A stretch of 64,000 nucleotides of DNA, taken from positions 124,001 to 188,000 of the forward strand of contig NZ_LT699726.1 of NCBI RefSeq assembly GCF_900155395.1, read 5' to 3'. Below, piece by piece: positions 1 to 8,192 of this stretch. How positions within the stretch are numbered: the stretch's first letter is position 1; each line of letters opens with the position of its first letter. A program made the position numbers and the translations under genes. Below the pieces are notes generated by a model. The model had not been told where the DNA came from and did no database searches. It was given only the letters and a program-made list of their open reading frames with translations. This DNA is from Merdibacter massiliensis. Lineage in GTDB: Bacteria; Bacillota_I; Bacilli_A; Erysipelotrichales; Erysipelotrichaceae.

Positions 1-1086
1 TGGAAAAAGACCGCAATCAAAACAAGAGATAAAATATTCACTCGATTAAACGAATGGGTCAAGAAACTGGGTGATCGTATTGAAGCATCTCAAAAAGAGG
101 AGTGGACAATAAAAGACATAGAGAATATGGCTAACCAAATTTTTCATATCGTTGAACAAGAGGGAATCACTTTCATTTATGGAAAAGGTAAGCGAAAAAG
201 CCAGATTCAGCGTTATTATGATGAATTGATGAAATACAAAGAAACACTGCAAAACTGTTTGGAAAGAATTGAACTATGCGGACCTGACAGAAACAGCTGT
301 TCGAAAACAGACCACGATGCAACGATGATGCACATGAAAGAGGACCATTACATGAAGACAGGAATCTTCAAGGCAGGATACAATGCACAGATAGCAGTAA
401 GCAGCGAATATATCCAATTGGCTTGTATCTATCAGGATAGAACCGATCAAAAGACATTTATCAAATTTCTTGAAACATTCAGAGCACTTTATAACAGGAT
501 GCCTAAAACAGTAGCAGCGGATGCAGGATATGGATCCTATGATAATTATTTCTTCTGTTTAGAAAATGATATGGAAGCCTATATCAAATATATGATGTAT
601 TCAAAAGAAAAAGAAACGAGCTACAAGAAAAAAACATTCATCAAATCAAACTGGAACAGAAATGGAAATGGAAGATATATCTGCCCGGCAGGACATGAAT
701 TTGGCTGTATCAATGAAACGGTTGATAAGAGAAGCAAATATTATCGAATCAATCAAACGCACAGTTGTGGCAAATGCACGGATTGCCCACTCAAATCTCA
801 ATGTACGAAAGCCAAGGGAGATCGAACGATAAGCGTGAATCCGATACTTGAGGAGTTTGAAAGAACAGCGAGAAAAAAACTAAATAGCGAAGAAGGAATC
901 CATCATCGAGTGCAAAGATCCATACAAAGCGAAGGAGCATTTGGAGTGATAAAAGAAGATTATGCTTATGACAGATTACATAGGAGAAGCATCAAAAATG
1001 TAGAAATGGAGTTCCTGTTGGTGTGCGTAGGCTTTAATCTGATGAAATATCATAACAAAAAAACAAGAAAAAAAGCACAAGCATAA
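1..1086 (+). CDS. IS1182-family transposase, C-terminal part
   Basis: The frame is open from base 1 and runs to a TAA at 1084-1086. It matches the last two thirds of the 544-residue transposase of the complete copy; the visible differences are one Lys/Arg and one Thr/Ile change. The catalytic DDE-type domain includes the stretch reading AADAGYGSYDNYFFCLEN. Downstream is a cysteine cluster (CGKCTDCPLKSQC) typical of this family's zinc-finger-like insert, then the RSIQSEGAFGVIKEDYAY motif carrying the last acidic residue. An ATG at 127 is only an internal methionine. Probably functional if the missing 5' part is intact. Confidence 0.9.
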   Translation, partial: WKKTAIKTRDKIFTRLNEWVKKLGDRIEASQKEEWTIKDIENMANQIFHIVEQEGITFIYGKGKRKSQIQRYYDELMKYKETLQNCLERIELCGPDRNSCSKTDHDATMMHMKEDHYMKTGIFKAGYNAQIAVSSEYIQLACIYQDRTDQKTFIKFLETFRALYNRMPKTVAADAGYGSYDNYFFCLENDMEAYIKYMMYSKEKETSYKKKTFIKSNWNRNGNGRYICPAGHEFGCINETVDKRSKYYRINQTHSCGKCTDCPLKSQCTKAKGDRTISVNPILEEFERTARKKLNSEEGIHHRVQRSIQSEGAFGVIKEDYAYDRLHRRSIKNVEMEFLLVCVGFNLMKYHNKKTRKKAQA

Positions 1087-1183
1087 ATAATGTTGATGGG
1101 TTTTCCACAATAGGTGTTTTCATAATGCCAAAAAACAGGGATAATTGGGAGAATTGAAACAATTTCAAAGTAAAGAAAAGAAA

Positions 1184-1249
1184 AAAGAGGTCGTAACCTC
1201 AATAGACAGATTCGTTTAATTAAAATCTTCTATTTCGTTACAGCCTCTT
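1184..1249 (+). repeat. Subterminal hairpin at IS 3' end with internal copy of the terminal repeat
   Basis: About 45 bases inside the right terminal repeat lies AAGAGGTCGTAAC, which differs from the inverted terminal repeat (AAGAGGCTGTAAC) only in two swapped bases. The two can pair into a long hairpin closing the element's 3' end. A second short hairpin, GAGGT-CGTA-ACCTC, sits within the internal copy at 1187-1200. The same structure is present in copy 2 near 38266-38331. It may act as a terminator for the transposase transcript or as a second end-recognition site; that is inference. Confidence 0.6.
1234..1249 (+). repeat. IS terminal inverted repeat, copy 1 right end
   Basis: The sequence TTCGTTACAGCCTCTT is the exact reverse complement of AAGAGGCTGTAACGAA. 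It also occurs at both ends of the complete copy (38266-38281 and 40087-40102). The flanks beyond it differ between copies, which fixes the element boundary to within a base or two. Confidence 0.88.
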
Positions 1250-1250
1250 A

Positions 1251-1937
1251 TTAAATTTTTACGATATTTCCTTTTTTATCTGCCAAGATAACACTCATAT
1301 GCAGACGCTCTTTTACATTTTGCGGAATTTCTTGCCATTGTCGCCGGTAAGAAGGAGAATCGTTGAACGCTATGCTATAATCTGCGTTTTCATCATCCAT
1401 CTGTCGAATAATTTCACTTAATTTTACAGGCAAAGGCTGTTTTCTTCCACGTTTGATTCCCTGCACATTGATGATCCACCGTTTCTGATCATGATGTGCG
1501 CGAATAATTCCTTTTTCTTCTGTATACTCCCATCCATGTTCACTCAACCATGACTTCAATATGGCACATAAATCCTGTGTAGAATGTTTCAGCTTCGCTT
1601 TACGAGTAACCGCTTTTTCTTCTTCACTTTTTGCTGGACGTCCTCTTTTTTTATCTGGATAAAGACGGTCTCTTCCTTGTATTTCCTTTACATAAAATCG
1701 AATTGTTAAATGTGAACCAAATCCTGTTGCCCCTTTTGGGTGTTCCAAGATTTCATCACCTACCAGCATTTGTTTATACATCGCTTGACAGCACGTTGGC
1801 ATAGTGGCATGATTAGGCGATATTTCTTGATGTAATTGCTTGGAACTGATATCAATAAATTCTTCTCCCTGATCATGTGCGCTTTCTTTCTTTTTTGACA
1901 ATTCCTCCATATAATCCTTGATTCCCGGTCCCTTCAT
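1251..1937 (-). CDS. AT-hook-containing protein of unknown function
   Basis: I do not recognise a named family for this 228-residue protein. Around residues 95-102 it has the motif KKRGRPAK, a typical AT-hook that binds the minor groove of AT-rich DNA. The C-terminal 90 residues (WIINVQGIKRGRKQPL, then YSIAFNDSPSYRRQWQEIP) recall PD-(D/E)XK-like nuclease folds, but I see no complete catalytic triad, so this is only a guess. It starts at ATG 1935-1937 with an AAGGAAGG-like ribosome site. It is divergent from an HNH endonuclease gene, and the IS ends one base beyond its stop codon, so its native terminator may be lost. Confidence 0.7.
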   Translation of the reverse strand: MKGPGIKDYMEELSKKKESAHDQGEEFIDISSKQLHQEISPNHATMPTCCQAMYKQMLVGDEILEHPKGATGFGSHLTIRFYVKEIQGRDRLYPDKKRGRPAKSEEEKAVTRKAKLKHSTQDLCAILKSWLSEHGWEYTEEKGIIRAHHDQKRWIINVQGIKRGRKQPLPVKLSEIIRQMDDENADYSIAFNDSPSYRRQWQEIPQNVKERLHMSVILADKKGNIVKI

Positions 1938-2075
1938 TCGTAAACACCTTCCTTTTATGGTTACATTGTAAAGGTTTCACTTTGTCGAAAACGCTCAGAA
2001 TATGCGAGTGATCTACAAAATATCTGTCTTGGCTTCTCACTTATCATGTATAATGAAAACAAAGGATGTGTATCT

Positions 2076-3116
2076 ATGGAAAAGTCTTATCTGAAACATA
2101 TACTTGCATTATTAGACAATTATGAAATTCGCGGCATCAGTCTACAGCAAGCTGTAGATGATCTATATGCACAATTACGGACAGAATCCAATAAATACCC
2201 TTCTAAAAAGAAGCTGACAGAAGATCTAAACAAGATCATAGATGCAGGAATGATGCATAAATTAACTCGAGGATATGATGTTACCCCTAACGCAACGATT
2301 TTTGCACATTGTATGACTCATTCCCTTTTAGAAGATCTTTCATTATTTGCTTGCATATTCAGCAACAATAACCGACACCCTTTATTAAAAGAATGCTTGT
2401 TTCGCGGGCCAATCACTAAGGAACAATTAAAAGATATCCTTCCAGATTTGTTGTTTGATATTGCATTGCAATGCCGCTTATTTACCCCTTTATCGAACGG
2501 CTTGCTTTCCATTCCGAATATGATCTTACATGACTGCATTCGAATTGCAAATGAATATGAAGAAAATATTCGATCCCCCTTAGTGTCCCCAACTATTCTA
2601 TGTTACTACTTAAAAACAATTTACCCAACCGCAAAAGAGGGTTGGAAGAACAAAGATAAAGCAATCATACCTTACCCTTATCTTTCTGAAATATTGACCA
2701 TACTTCCCAAACGCGGCATCCCAAACAACCGTGATGAATCCAAACAGCTGCAGTCATTCTACAAAGATACATTGTTTCATGAATTTGACCATTGTTGTCC
2801 GATTTGCAATATTCATCTTCCACACATGCTGATAGCTTCCCATATCAAACCATTTCGTGATTGTGCACACCTATATGAACCAATTGATAACAACAATGGA
2901 TTGTTGCTTTGCAGGAACCACGATTATCTTTTCGATCAAGGCTATATCAGTTTCGCAGATAATGGGAAACTCTTGGTTTGCAAAGAACTCAAAAAAGAAA
3001 CAGATTATGCAAAAACTTACAGCCTCCCTGCTGACTTTCAACTAGAAGAACGCTTATTAAGTGATGAACGACGATTATTTCTTCAATATCATCGAAAAAA
3101 TATCTTTCAACATTAA
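2076..3116 (+). CDS. HNH endonuclease-domain protein
   Basis: This protein of about 346 residues has an HNH nuclease domain at its C terminus: a CPIC pair, the ASHIKPF histidine motif, then NGLLLCRNHDYLFDQGYISF with the Asn and His of the HNH fold. This layout is that of the HNH families found in restriction and other accessory nucleases. The N-terminal 230 residues have no motif I can name. I chose ATG 2076 because an AAAGGA site lies 9-14 bases upstream. The in-frame ATG at 2046 overlaps a TATAAT box (2049-2054) and is probably upstream of transcription. The AT-hook gene is divergent, and both look accessory. Confidence 0.78.
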   Translation: MEKSYLKHILALLDNYEIRGISLQQAVDDLYAQLRTESNKYPSKKKLTEDLNKIIDAGMMHKLTRGYDVTPNATIFAHCMTHSLLEDLSLFACIFSNNNRHPLLKECLFRGPITKEQLKDILPDLLFDIALQCRLFTPLSNGLLSIPNMILHDCIRIANEYEENIRSPLVSPTILCYYLKTIYPTAKEGWKNKDKAIIPYPYLSEILTILPKRGIPNNRDESKQLQSFYKDTLFHEFDHCCPICNIHLPHMLIASHIKPFRDCAHLYEPIDNNNGLLLCRNHDYLFDQGYISFADNGKLLVCKELKKETDYAKTYSLPADFQLEERLLSDERRLFLQYHRKNIFQH

Positions 3117-3136
3117 ATCACAGTCTGGCAAACAAA

Positions 3137-3175
3137 AAAATACAGCGGGATCTCATATTCGTCCGGCTGTATTTT
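3137..3175 (-). terminator. Intrinsic terminator of yabP-yabQ-divIC
   Basis: AAAATACAGC pairs with GCTGTATTTT across a 19-base loop. Read leftward, the stem is followed by seven T residues. It overlaps the divIC stop codon and also lies just after the HNH gene, so it may serve both strands. Confidence 0.75.
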
Positions 3176-3494
3176 ATGAGTTATCTTCTGATGCTTTGTC
3201 GGATGTCGGTAATTTAAAAACTTGTTCTCCATCTTTTGTTACTAAATATTTTCCTCGCACCATATATTTCAGGTACTCTGGATCTTGCAACTTTTCTTTC
3301 TGATCGGTCAATGTTTCTTTTACATCTTCCAGTTTTGAAATCTCTGTTTTATTTTGGGAAATCTGATCTTTCAGCTGAAACATATTGAACACATCTTTTG
3401 CACAGCTTACCAACATAGCAATGGAAACAGAAGCCATCAGCAAGCATAAAAAGACCCTAGCTGGCATCGTTAACGTTCGTTTTCTTGCTGTCAT
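3174..3494 (-). CDS. divIC: Septum formation initiator DivIC/FtsB-like protein
   Basis: A 106-residue bitopic membrane protein: short basic cytoplasmic tail, one membrane segment around residues 13-32 (ARVFLCLLMASVSIAMLVSC), then a coiled coil (QLKDQISQNKTEISKLEDV) and a C-terminal segment ending near EYLKYMVRGKYLVTKDGE. This is the layout of FtsB/DivIC, which join FtsL and FtsQ/DivIB in the septal divisome. ATG 3494 is preceded by GGAGGG at 6 bases; the ATG six bases further upstream is inside that site's spacer. It overlaps the 3' end of yabQ and completes the yabP-yabQ-divIC order known from Bacillus. Confidence 0.85.
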   Translation of the reverse strand: MTARKRTLTMPARVFLCLLMASVSIAMLVSCAKDVFNMFQLKDQISQNKTEISKLEDVKETLTDQKEKLQDPEYLKYMVRGKYLVTKDGEQVFKLPTSDKASEDNS

Positions 3495-3897
3495 GCGCAT
3501 CCCTCCATTTTAGCCGTCTTAATCGGTTTGTGTTCTTTTTAATTATACCAATCATATGGGATTTCGCAATAGAAATTTTTGTAATTCTTTTATGGATAAA
3601 ATGGCGTATAACAGTGAAAAAATGATAAAAAATCATAAAATAAAAACAATAGTAAAGATAAGCTCCAAGCAAGAAAAATAAGAATAGGTAAAAATTAGTT
3701 ACAGCACCATTTAATTGCAATAATCCTGCGAACAGCAAAATGCTCACAAGCGCGTGATATACGATCTCGCAAACAGAAGTCAGCAATGAGCGACGATGAT
3801 ATTGTGTCAGTGTTTGTAAAAAAGAAAATCCAAACGCATACAACCAACCGCATAATAAATGAAACAATATAACTTGAATTTGTGTTGCTAATAACAT
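3457..3897 (-). CDS. yabQ: Spore cortex biosynthesis protein YabQ
   Basis: A 146-residue integral membrane protein with about four hydrophobic segments and a basic C-terminal tail (HKRITKISIAKSHMIG). Sequence character and its place between yabP and divIC identify it as YabQ, a membrane protein needed for spore cortex formation in Bacillus. It is shorter than the roughly 210-residue B. subtilis protein, mostly at the C terminus. Its ATG overlaps the yabP stop codon by one base (TAATG), which suggests translational coupling. Identification rests partly on context. Confidence 0.8.
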   Translation of the reverse strand: MLLATQIQVILFHLLCGWLYAFGFSFLQTLTQYHRRSLLTSVCEIVYHALVSILLFAGLLQLNGAVTNFYLFLFFLLGAYLYYCFYFMIFYHFFTVIRHFIHKRITKISIAKSHMIGIIKKNTNRLRRLKWRDAHDSKKTNVNDAS

Positions 3898-4196
3898 TAT
3901 TTAAATAATCGTGCAAACAGGGAGGTTCGTTCCTGCCCTTTTTTATTTGATAAATAATTAATAGAATCAATATTTCCCTTTATGATCAGATCCCCGTGCT
4001 CTGTATCTAATTTTCCTAAAGATAGATCTTTTCCGTTGATCAGCATCCAGCCCAATGTAGTTTCTAATAAAAACTCATCTGAATCAAAACTATCAATCTG
4101 TTTGACTCCGCTTAATTCCATCGTCTTTCTGTCTTTGATCACTACATGATGATAGGGGTTTGTTTCAAATCGTAAAGGATTCACACTTTCTTCCAT
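3897..4196 (-). CDS. yabP: Sporulation protein YabP
   Basis: A 99-residue soluble protein. The core, HVVIKDRKTMELSGVKQIDSF followed by LLETTLGWMLINGKDLSLGKL and a GNIDSINY segment, is the YabP/YqfC beta-rich fold. YabP is made during sporulation with YabQ. I chose ATG 4196, which has AAGGAGG six bases upstream; an ATG 21 bases further upstream precedes that site. In Bacillus yabP directly follows yabO, but here yabO ends at 40102 on the same strand, about 36 kb away. Confidence 0.87.
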   Translation of the reverse strand: MEESVNPLRFETNPYHHVVIKDRKTMELSGVKQIDSFDSDEFLLETTLGWMLINGKDLSLGKLDTEHGDLIIKGNIDSINYLSNKKGQERTSLFARLFK

Positions 4197-4333
4197 AGCT
4201 CTCCTCCTTTCATTCATCTATATGCACGATCTTCCTGCATATATGCCTTATTTCATATAGTTGCCATTTGTGCTCATTGACATGCTTTTCAATACCATAT
4301 ATGATAATTTTTAGTACAGATAGGAGTGTTAAT

Positions 4334-5809
4334 GTGAATTCTAGAGAAAAATTTTCTTCCCGAATAGGTTTTCTGCTCATCTCTGCCGGATGCGCAGTTG
4401 GTCTAGGGAATGTGTGGCGCTTTCCTTATATAACAGGACAATATGGAGGGGCTGCTTTTGTAATCATTTATTTGTTCTTTCTGGCATTGCTGGGATTACC
4501 GATCATGACAATGGAATTCTCTGTTGGGCGTGCTTCCCAACGTTCTGCAGCCAAATCATTTGAATTATTGGAACCAAAAGGTACAAAATGGCATTGGATC
4601 AAGATCATCCCTTTGATTGGAAATTATATGCTCATGATGTTCTATACCACTGTTGGCGGATGGATGATTGCTTATTTTTTCAAAATGGCCAGCGGAGAAT
4701 TGGCAAATAGTAATGCTGCTGGCGTTAATAATGCATTTAATGCTTTTTTAGCGGATCCTTTTCAACAAGTGCTTTGGATGATCGTTGTTACCTTAATAGG
4801 TTTTTTAATTTGTTCACGTGGTTTAAAAAACGGAGTTGAGAAGATATCAAAATATTTGATGAACGCTTTATTTGTCATTATGCTGGTATTAGCAATTCAC
4901 AGTTTTTTCTTAAGCGGCGCAAAGGAAGGTTTGTCTTTCTACCTGATTCCAGATTTTCAAAGGGCATTAGAAAAATATTCTCTTGGAACAATCATATTTG
5001 AAGCATTAGGGCAGGCTTTTTTTACCTTAAGCCTTGGTATCGGTGCTTTGGCAATCTTTGGCAGTTACATTGATAAAGAGCACTCATTGGTCTCTGAAAG
5101 CATCAACGTTGTGATATTGGATACGATCGTTGCACTTGTATCCGGTCTGATCATTTTTCCTGCTTGCTTTACTTTTGATATAGATGCCGGCAGCGGACCT
5201 GGACTGATTTTCGTCACTTTACCTACAACTTTTAATGCTATGTCCGGAGGACAAATATGGGGATCCTTATTCTTTGTCTTCCTGGCTTTTGCCGCTTTAA
5301 CAACGATTATTGCTGTATTTGAAAATATCATTGCATTTGCTATGGACTATGGATGGAGCCGACAGAAAGCCGTGATCATCAATCTCATTCTTGTCATGGT
5401 TCTCTCTTTGCCTTGTGCTTTTGGATTTAATCTTCTGCAGCACATCCAGCCGTTGGGAATAGGAACGACCATTCAAGATCTGGAAGATTTTATCGTAACA
5501 AATAATCTGCTTCCTTTGGGCTCTTTGATGTATCTTCTCTTTTGTACCAGCCGCTATGGATGGGGATGGCAAAATTATATTAAAGAAGTAAACAGCGGAA
5601 AAGGCTTAAAACTTCCTTCTATCGCCAAATTTTACATCAGTTACATTCTCCCGTTGATCGTCATTTTGATTTTGTTTGAAGGATACATGGAAAAGTTTGA
5701 TTTGCCTTTCAGCCTTATCATTCCTTGCTTTTTCTTGATCTATGTTGCTTATATCCTCATACAAGCTTCACTTATAAAAAGGAAGAAAGAAAAACTTACT
5801 GATCATTGA
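4334..5809 (+). CDS. Sodium-dependent neurotransmitter-type (NSS/SNF) symporter
   Basis: A 491-residue membrane transporter of the LeuT family, which couples Na+ entry to uptake of amino acids or similar solutes. The first membrane helix carries the hallmark SAGCAVGLGNVWRFPYI, which holds Na+-site and substrate residues, followed by GQYGGAAF. About 11-12 membrane segments are visible. I chose the GTG at 4334 because AGGAG lies seven bases before it and homology to the family begins there; the frame stays open upstream to an ATG at 4268. Substrate cannot be told from sequence. It stands alone, with a terminator right after it. Confidence 0.9.
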   Translation: MNSREKFSSRIGFLLISAGCAVGLGNVWRFPYITGQYGGAAFVIIYLFFLALLGLPIMTMEFSVGRASQRSAAKSFELLEPKGTKWHWIKIIPLIGNYMLMMFYTTVGGWMIAYFFKMASGELANSNAAGVNNAFNAFLADPFQQVLWMIVVTLIGFLICSRGLKNGVEKISKYLMNALFVIMLVLAIHSFFLSGAKEGLSFYLIPDFQRALEKYSLGTIIFEALGQAFFTLSLGIGALAIFGSYIDKEHSLVSESINVVILDTIVALVSGLIIFPACFTFDIDAGSGPGLIFVTLPTTFNAMSGGQIWGSLFFVFLAFAALTTIIAVFENIIAFAMDYGWSRQKAVIINLILVMVLSLPCAFGFNLLQHIQPLGIGTTIQDLEDFIVTNNLLPLGSLMYLLFCTSRYGWGWQNYIKEVNSGKGLKLPSIAKFYISYILPLIVILILFEGYMEKFDLPFSLIIPCFFLIYVAYILIQASLIKRKKEKLTDH

Positions 5810-5812
5810 TTT

Positions 5813-5841
5813 ACAAGTGTGTTGATTCACACTTGTTTTTC
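5813..5841 (+). terminator. Intrinsic terminator after the NSS symporter
   Basis: Perfect 9-bp stem ACAAGTGTG / CACACTTGT with a 6-base loop, followed by a T run. Confidence 0.9.
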
Positions 5842-5910
5842 TATATACTCGACAAAACATACAGATATCGTTAAAATATAAGAAAATAATTAGAAAGCGG
5901 GGAAACGCCC

Positions 5911-6816
5911 ATGTATGAGACTCCAAAAAAAAGATTCACTTTTATAAGCATTTCTGTGATTACTTATATTGCTATTACCTTTTTTATTTCATTGATCCTG
6001 TCATCCGCTCTAACTAGAAACTACTATTTTCTATTTCATTATGATTATTTGTTGCTAGCAAGCTATATCTCTATGTTACTTAGCATGGCCATCACATTCC
6101 TTATCGTTCGCTTTGGGTATCAAAAAAAAATAAATCCTGATATACATTGGAGGATCCAACAAAAAATTTCAATAAAGGAAATAATCTTTTGTTTCGTATT
6201 GGGTTTTGGAATGAATGTTGCCTTCTCACTGCTTTTTAATTTCCTGTCGGAAATTTTTTCGATCCATATGTCTAATAACAATTTATTGATAGCCAATCAT
6301 CCGCTGATCAATGCGGTTATGATATTTACAGTAGTGATTGCTGCTCCTGTTTTTGAAGAATATTTATTCCGAGGCGTTATCTTATCTGCATTGCGACCTT
6401 ATGGCAAATGGTTTGCAGTCATCATTTCTTCTGTATTATTTGCTCTATTGCACGGGGCTATATCACAGGCAATTTGTGTATTTCTATTAGGTGCCATCAT
6501 GGCCTATGTAGTGATAAAAAGCGGATCTTTATGGCTCAGCATTTGCATTCATGTCATCAACAATGCAATAGCGTTACTGCCTAGTTTTATTCATTCTGAA
6601 CCATTTTCAACTATTTACAGCATTATCCTACTGCTCATCATGATCATTGGTGTCATTTTCTTTATTTATTTCATCACCAAATATAAATCTATCAAGCAGT
6701 CTATGATCAGTGCATATGATTATCCCATTGCTTCGTTTTTTAAAAACTGGGCAAGCATCTTATTAATGGTCCTTTTGCTGCTCATCCTAATCGTCAGCTT
6801 GTCACAAGCTTTATAA
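5911..6816 (+). CDS. CPBP-family intramembrane metalloprotease
   Basis: A 301-residue polytopic membrane protein with about eight membrane segments. The three signature motifs of the CPBP (Rce1/Abi-like) family are all present: FEEYLFRGV around residue 150 (Glu-Glu pair plus Arg), LLHGAISQ around 186, and ICIHVINNAIAL around 213, where the His and Asn bind metal. Such proteins are intramembrane proteases or are tied to bacteriocin self-immunity in Firmicutes; no bacteriocin gene lies beside it. It has its own terminator and appears monocistronic. Confidence 0.87.
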   Translation: MYETPKKRFTFISISVITYIAITFFISLILSSALTRNYYFLFHYDYLLLASYISMLLSMAITFLIVRFGYQKKINPDIHWRIQQKISIKEIIFCFVLGFGMNVAFSLLFNFLSEIFSIHMSNNNLLIANHPLINAVMIFTVVIAAPVFEEYLFRGVILSALRPYGKWFAVIISSVLFALLHGAISQAICVFLLGAIMAYVVIKSGSLWLSICIHVINNAIALLPSFIHSEPFSTIYSIILLLIMIIGVIFFIYFITKYKSIKQSMISAYDYPIASFFKNWASILLMVLLLLILIVSLSQAL

Positions 6817-6827
6817 TTCGTTTATTT

Positions 6828-6852
6828 GAATGCCGATAAAGGCATTCTTTTT
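6828..6852 (+). terminator. Intrinsic terminator after the CPBP protease
   Basis: GAATGCC / GGCATTC stem with GATAAA loop, then TTTTTAT. Confidence 0.85.
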
Positions 6853-6878
6853 ATGTTAAAATAGGACTGGTGATATGA

Positions 6879-8147
6879 ATGAAAGAACCTCTTGCTTATC
6901 GTATGCGTCCAAATCATTTAGATGAAATCATTGGACAGCAACATCTTATAGCGCCAGGCAGCGTATTACGAAGCTGTGTGGAAAAGAAACAATTATATTC
7001 CATGATCTTTTATGGTGCACCTGGCATGGGAAAAACTACACTGGCTGTCGTTTTAGCGAACGAAGTCGGTTTGCCTTATCGGCTATTCAACGCTGTAAAT
7101 GGTACAAAAAAAGAATTAGATTCGCTTTTTTTGGAAGCAAAGATGTTTCCTGGTTTTGTTTTGATCATTGATGAGGTTCATCGTTTAAACAAAGATAAAC
7201 AAGATCTATTGTTGCCATATGTAGAAAATGGAACGATTACTTTGATTGGCGCTACAACAGCGAACCCCTTGCACAGCATCAATCCTGCTATTCGTTCCCG
7301 CTGTCATTTGTTTGAAGTACGCACACCCAGCGAAGAGGACATTTGTGAAGCAATCCAGCGAGCTTTAATTTCTCCCAAAGGCTTAAATCATGCTTTCACT
7401 ATGACAGAGGAAGCAAAACACTTCATTGCGAAACAAAGCGGCGGAGATATTCGCTATGCGTTGAATCTAACTGAACTGTGTGCGACTTTAGCAGCGGATA
7501 CGACTATTGATCGAACCTTATTGGAAAGGATCCCTATCGTCGCAAATCAAAAAAGTTTTAAAAGTGACGACGGCCATTATGATTTGGTAAGTGCGTTTCA
7601 AAAATCGATTCGCGGCAGCGATGTAGATGCAGCATTGTATTATTTAGCACAATTAATTGAAAGCGGCGATATGGAATCAATAGAGCGCCGACTCTTAGTA
7701 ATTGCTTATGAGGATATTGGATTAGGCAATCCAGGAGCTGTAGCCCGTACAATACAAGCAATTGATGCTGCAAAAAGAATCGGCTTTCCTGAAGGACGTA
7801 TTCCTCTCAGCATGGCTGTCATTGATCTATCTCTTTCTCCAAAATCAAAAAGTGCAGAAAATGCAATTGATCAAGCCATACAAACGATCCATCAACAAGC
7901 ATGCCCAATTCCTGACTATCTTAAATATACTCCAACAGCATTACAAGAGGAAGACCGTTATGATTATGGTATGCCTCAGCTATGGCCGTACATACAGTAT
8001 TTACCTGACGCAATAAAAGACCACACTTTTTATTTCCCAGGAAACCAGGGCAAATATGAAAAAGCTTTAGCAGAGAATTATCAAAAGCTAAAAAAGATAC
8101 CTCGTTCGAATAATTTAAGAAAATTAAAGAAAGATTTAAAAAAATGA
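6879..8147 (+). CDS. rarA: Replication-associated recombination ATPase RarA (MgsA)
   Basis: A 422-residue AAA+ ATPase of the clamp-loader clade that acts at stalled replication forks. Motifs: Walker A GAPGMGKTT (about residues 46-54), Walker B LIIDEVHRLNKDKQD, sensor 1 TTANP, arginine finger RSRCHLFEV. The C-terminal half has the tetramerisation region typical of RarA/WRNIP1 (YDLVSAFQKSIRGSD, RRLLVIAYEDIGLGNP). Length matches the family. ATG 6879 follows a GGTGAT site. Convergent with cutC, sharing a terminator. Confidence 0.93.
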   Translation: MKEPLAYRMRPNHLDEIIGQQHLIAPGSVLRSCVEKKQLYSMIFYGAPGMGKTTLAVVLANEVGLPYRLFNAVNGTKKELDSLFLEAKMFPGFVLIIDEVHRLNKDKQDLLLPYVENGTITLIGATTANPLHSINPAIRSRCHLFEVRTPSEEDICEAIQRALISPKGLNHAFTMTEEAKHFIAKQSGGDIRYALNLTELCATLAADTTIDRTLLERIPIVANQKSFKSDDGHYDLVSAFQKSIRGSDVDAALYYLAQLIESGDMESIERRLLVIAYEDIGLGNPGAVARTIQAIDAAKRIGFPEGRIPLSMAVIDLSLSPKSKSAENAIDQAIQTIHQQACPIPDYLKYTPTALQEEDRYDYGMPQLWPYIQYLPDAIKDHTFYFPGNQGKYEKALAENYQKLKKIPRSNNLRKLKKDLKK

Positions 8148-8148
8148 T

Positions 8149-8192
8149 AAAAAGGAAATGAACTTTTACTTTTCTAAGTCCATTTCCTTTTT
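8149..8192. terminator. Bidirectional terminator between rarA and cutC
   Basis: A 12-bp perfect stem AAAAAGGAAATG / CATTTCCTTTTT around a 20-base loop, with A and T tracts at both ends, placed between convergent genes. The right arm lies in the 3' end of cutC. Confidence 0.75.

Larger units (their letters stand above)
1..1249 (+). mobile_element. IS1182-like insertion sequence, copy 1 (3' part, cut by window edge)
   Basis: This is the downstream two thirds of an insertion sequence whose 5' end lies left of the window. It is almost identical to the complete copy at 38266-40102. I found at least four single-base differences over about 1.25 kb (near 62, 207, 1061 and 1110). The right end is the 16-bp terminal repeat at 1234-1249. 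Orientation is opposite to the second copy, so the two 3' ends face each other. The element ends one base before the stop codon of the gene at 1251-1937. Confidence 0.9.

Noticed and set aside
2046-2078. ATG 2046 as start of the HNH protein
   Set aside because: It overlaps the TATAAT box and lacks a ribosome site; ATG 2076 has AAAGGA at suitable distance.
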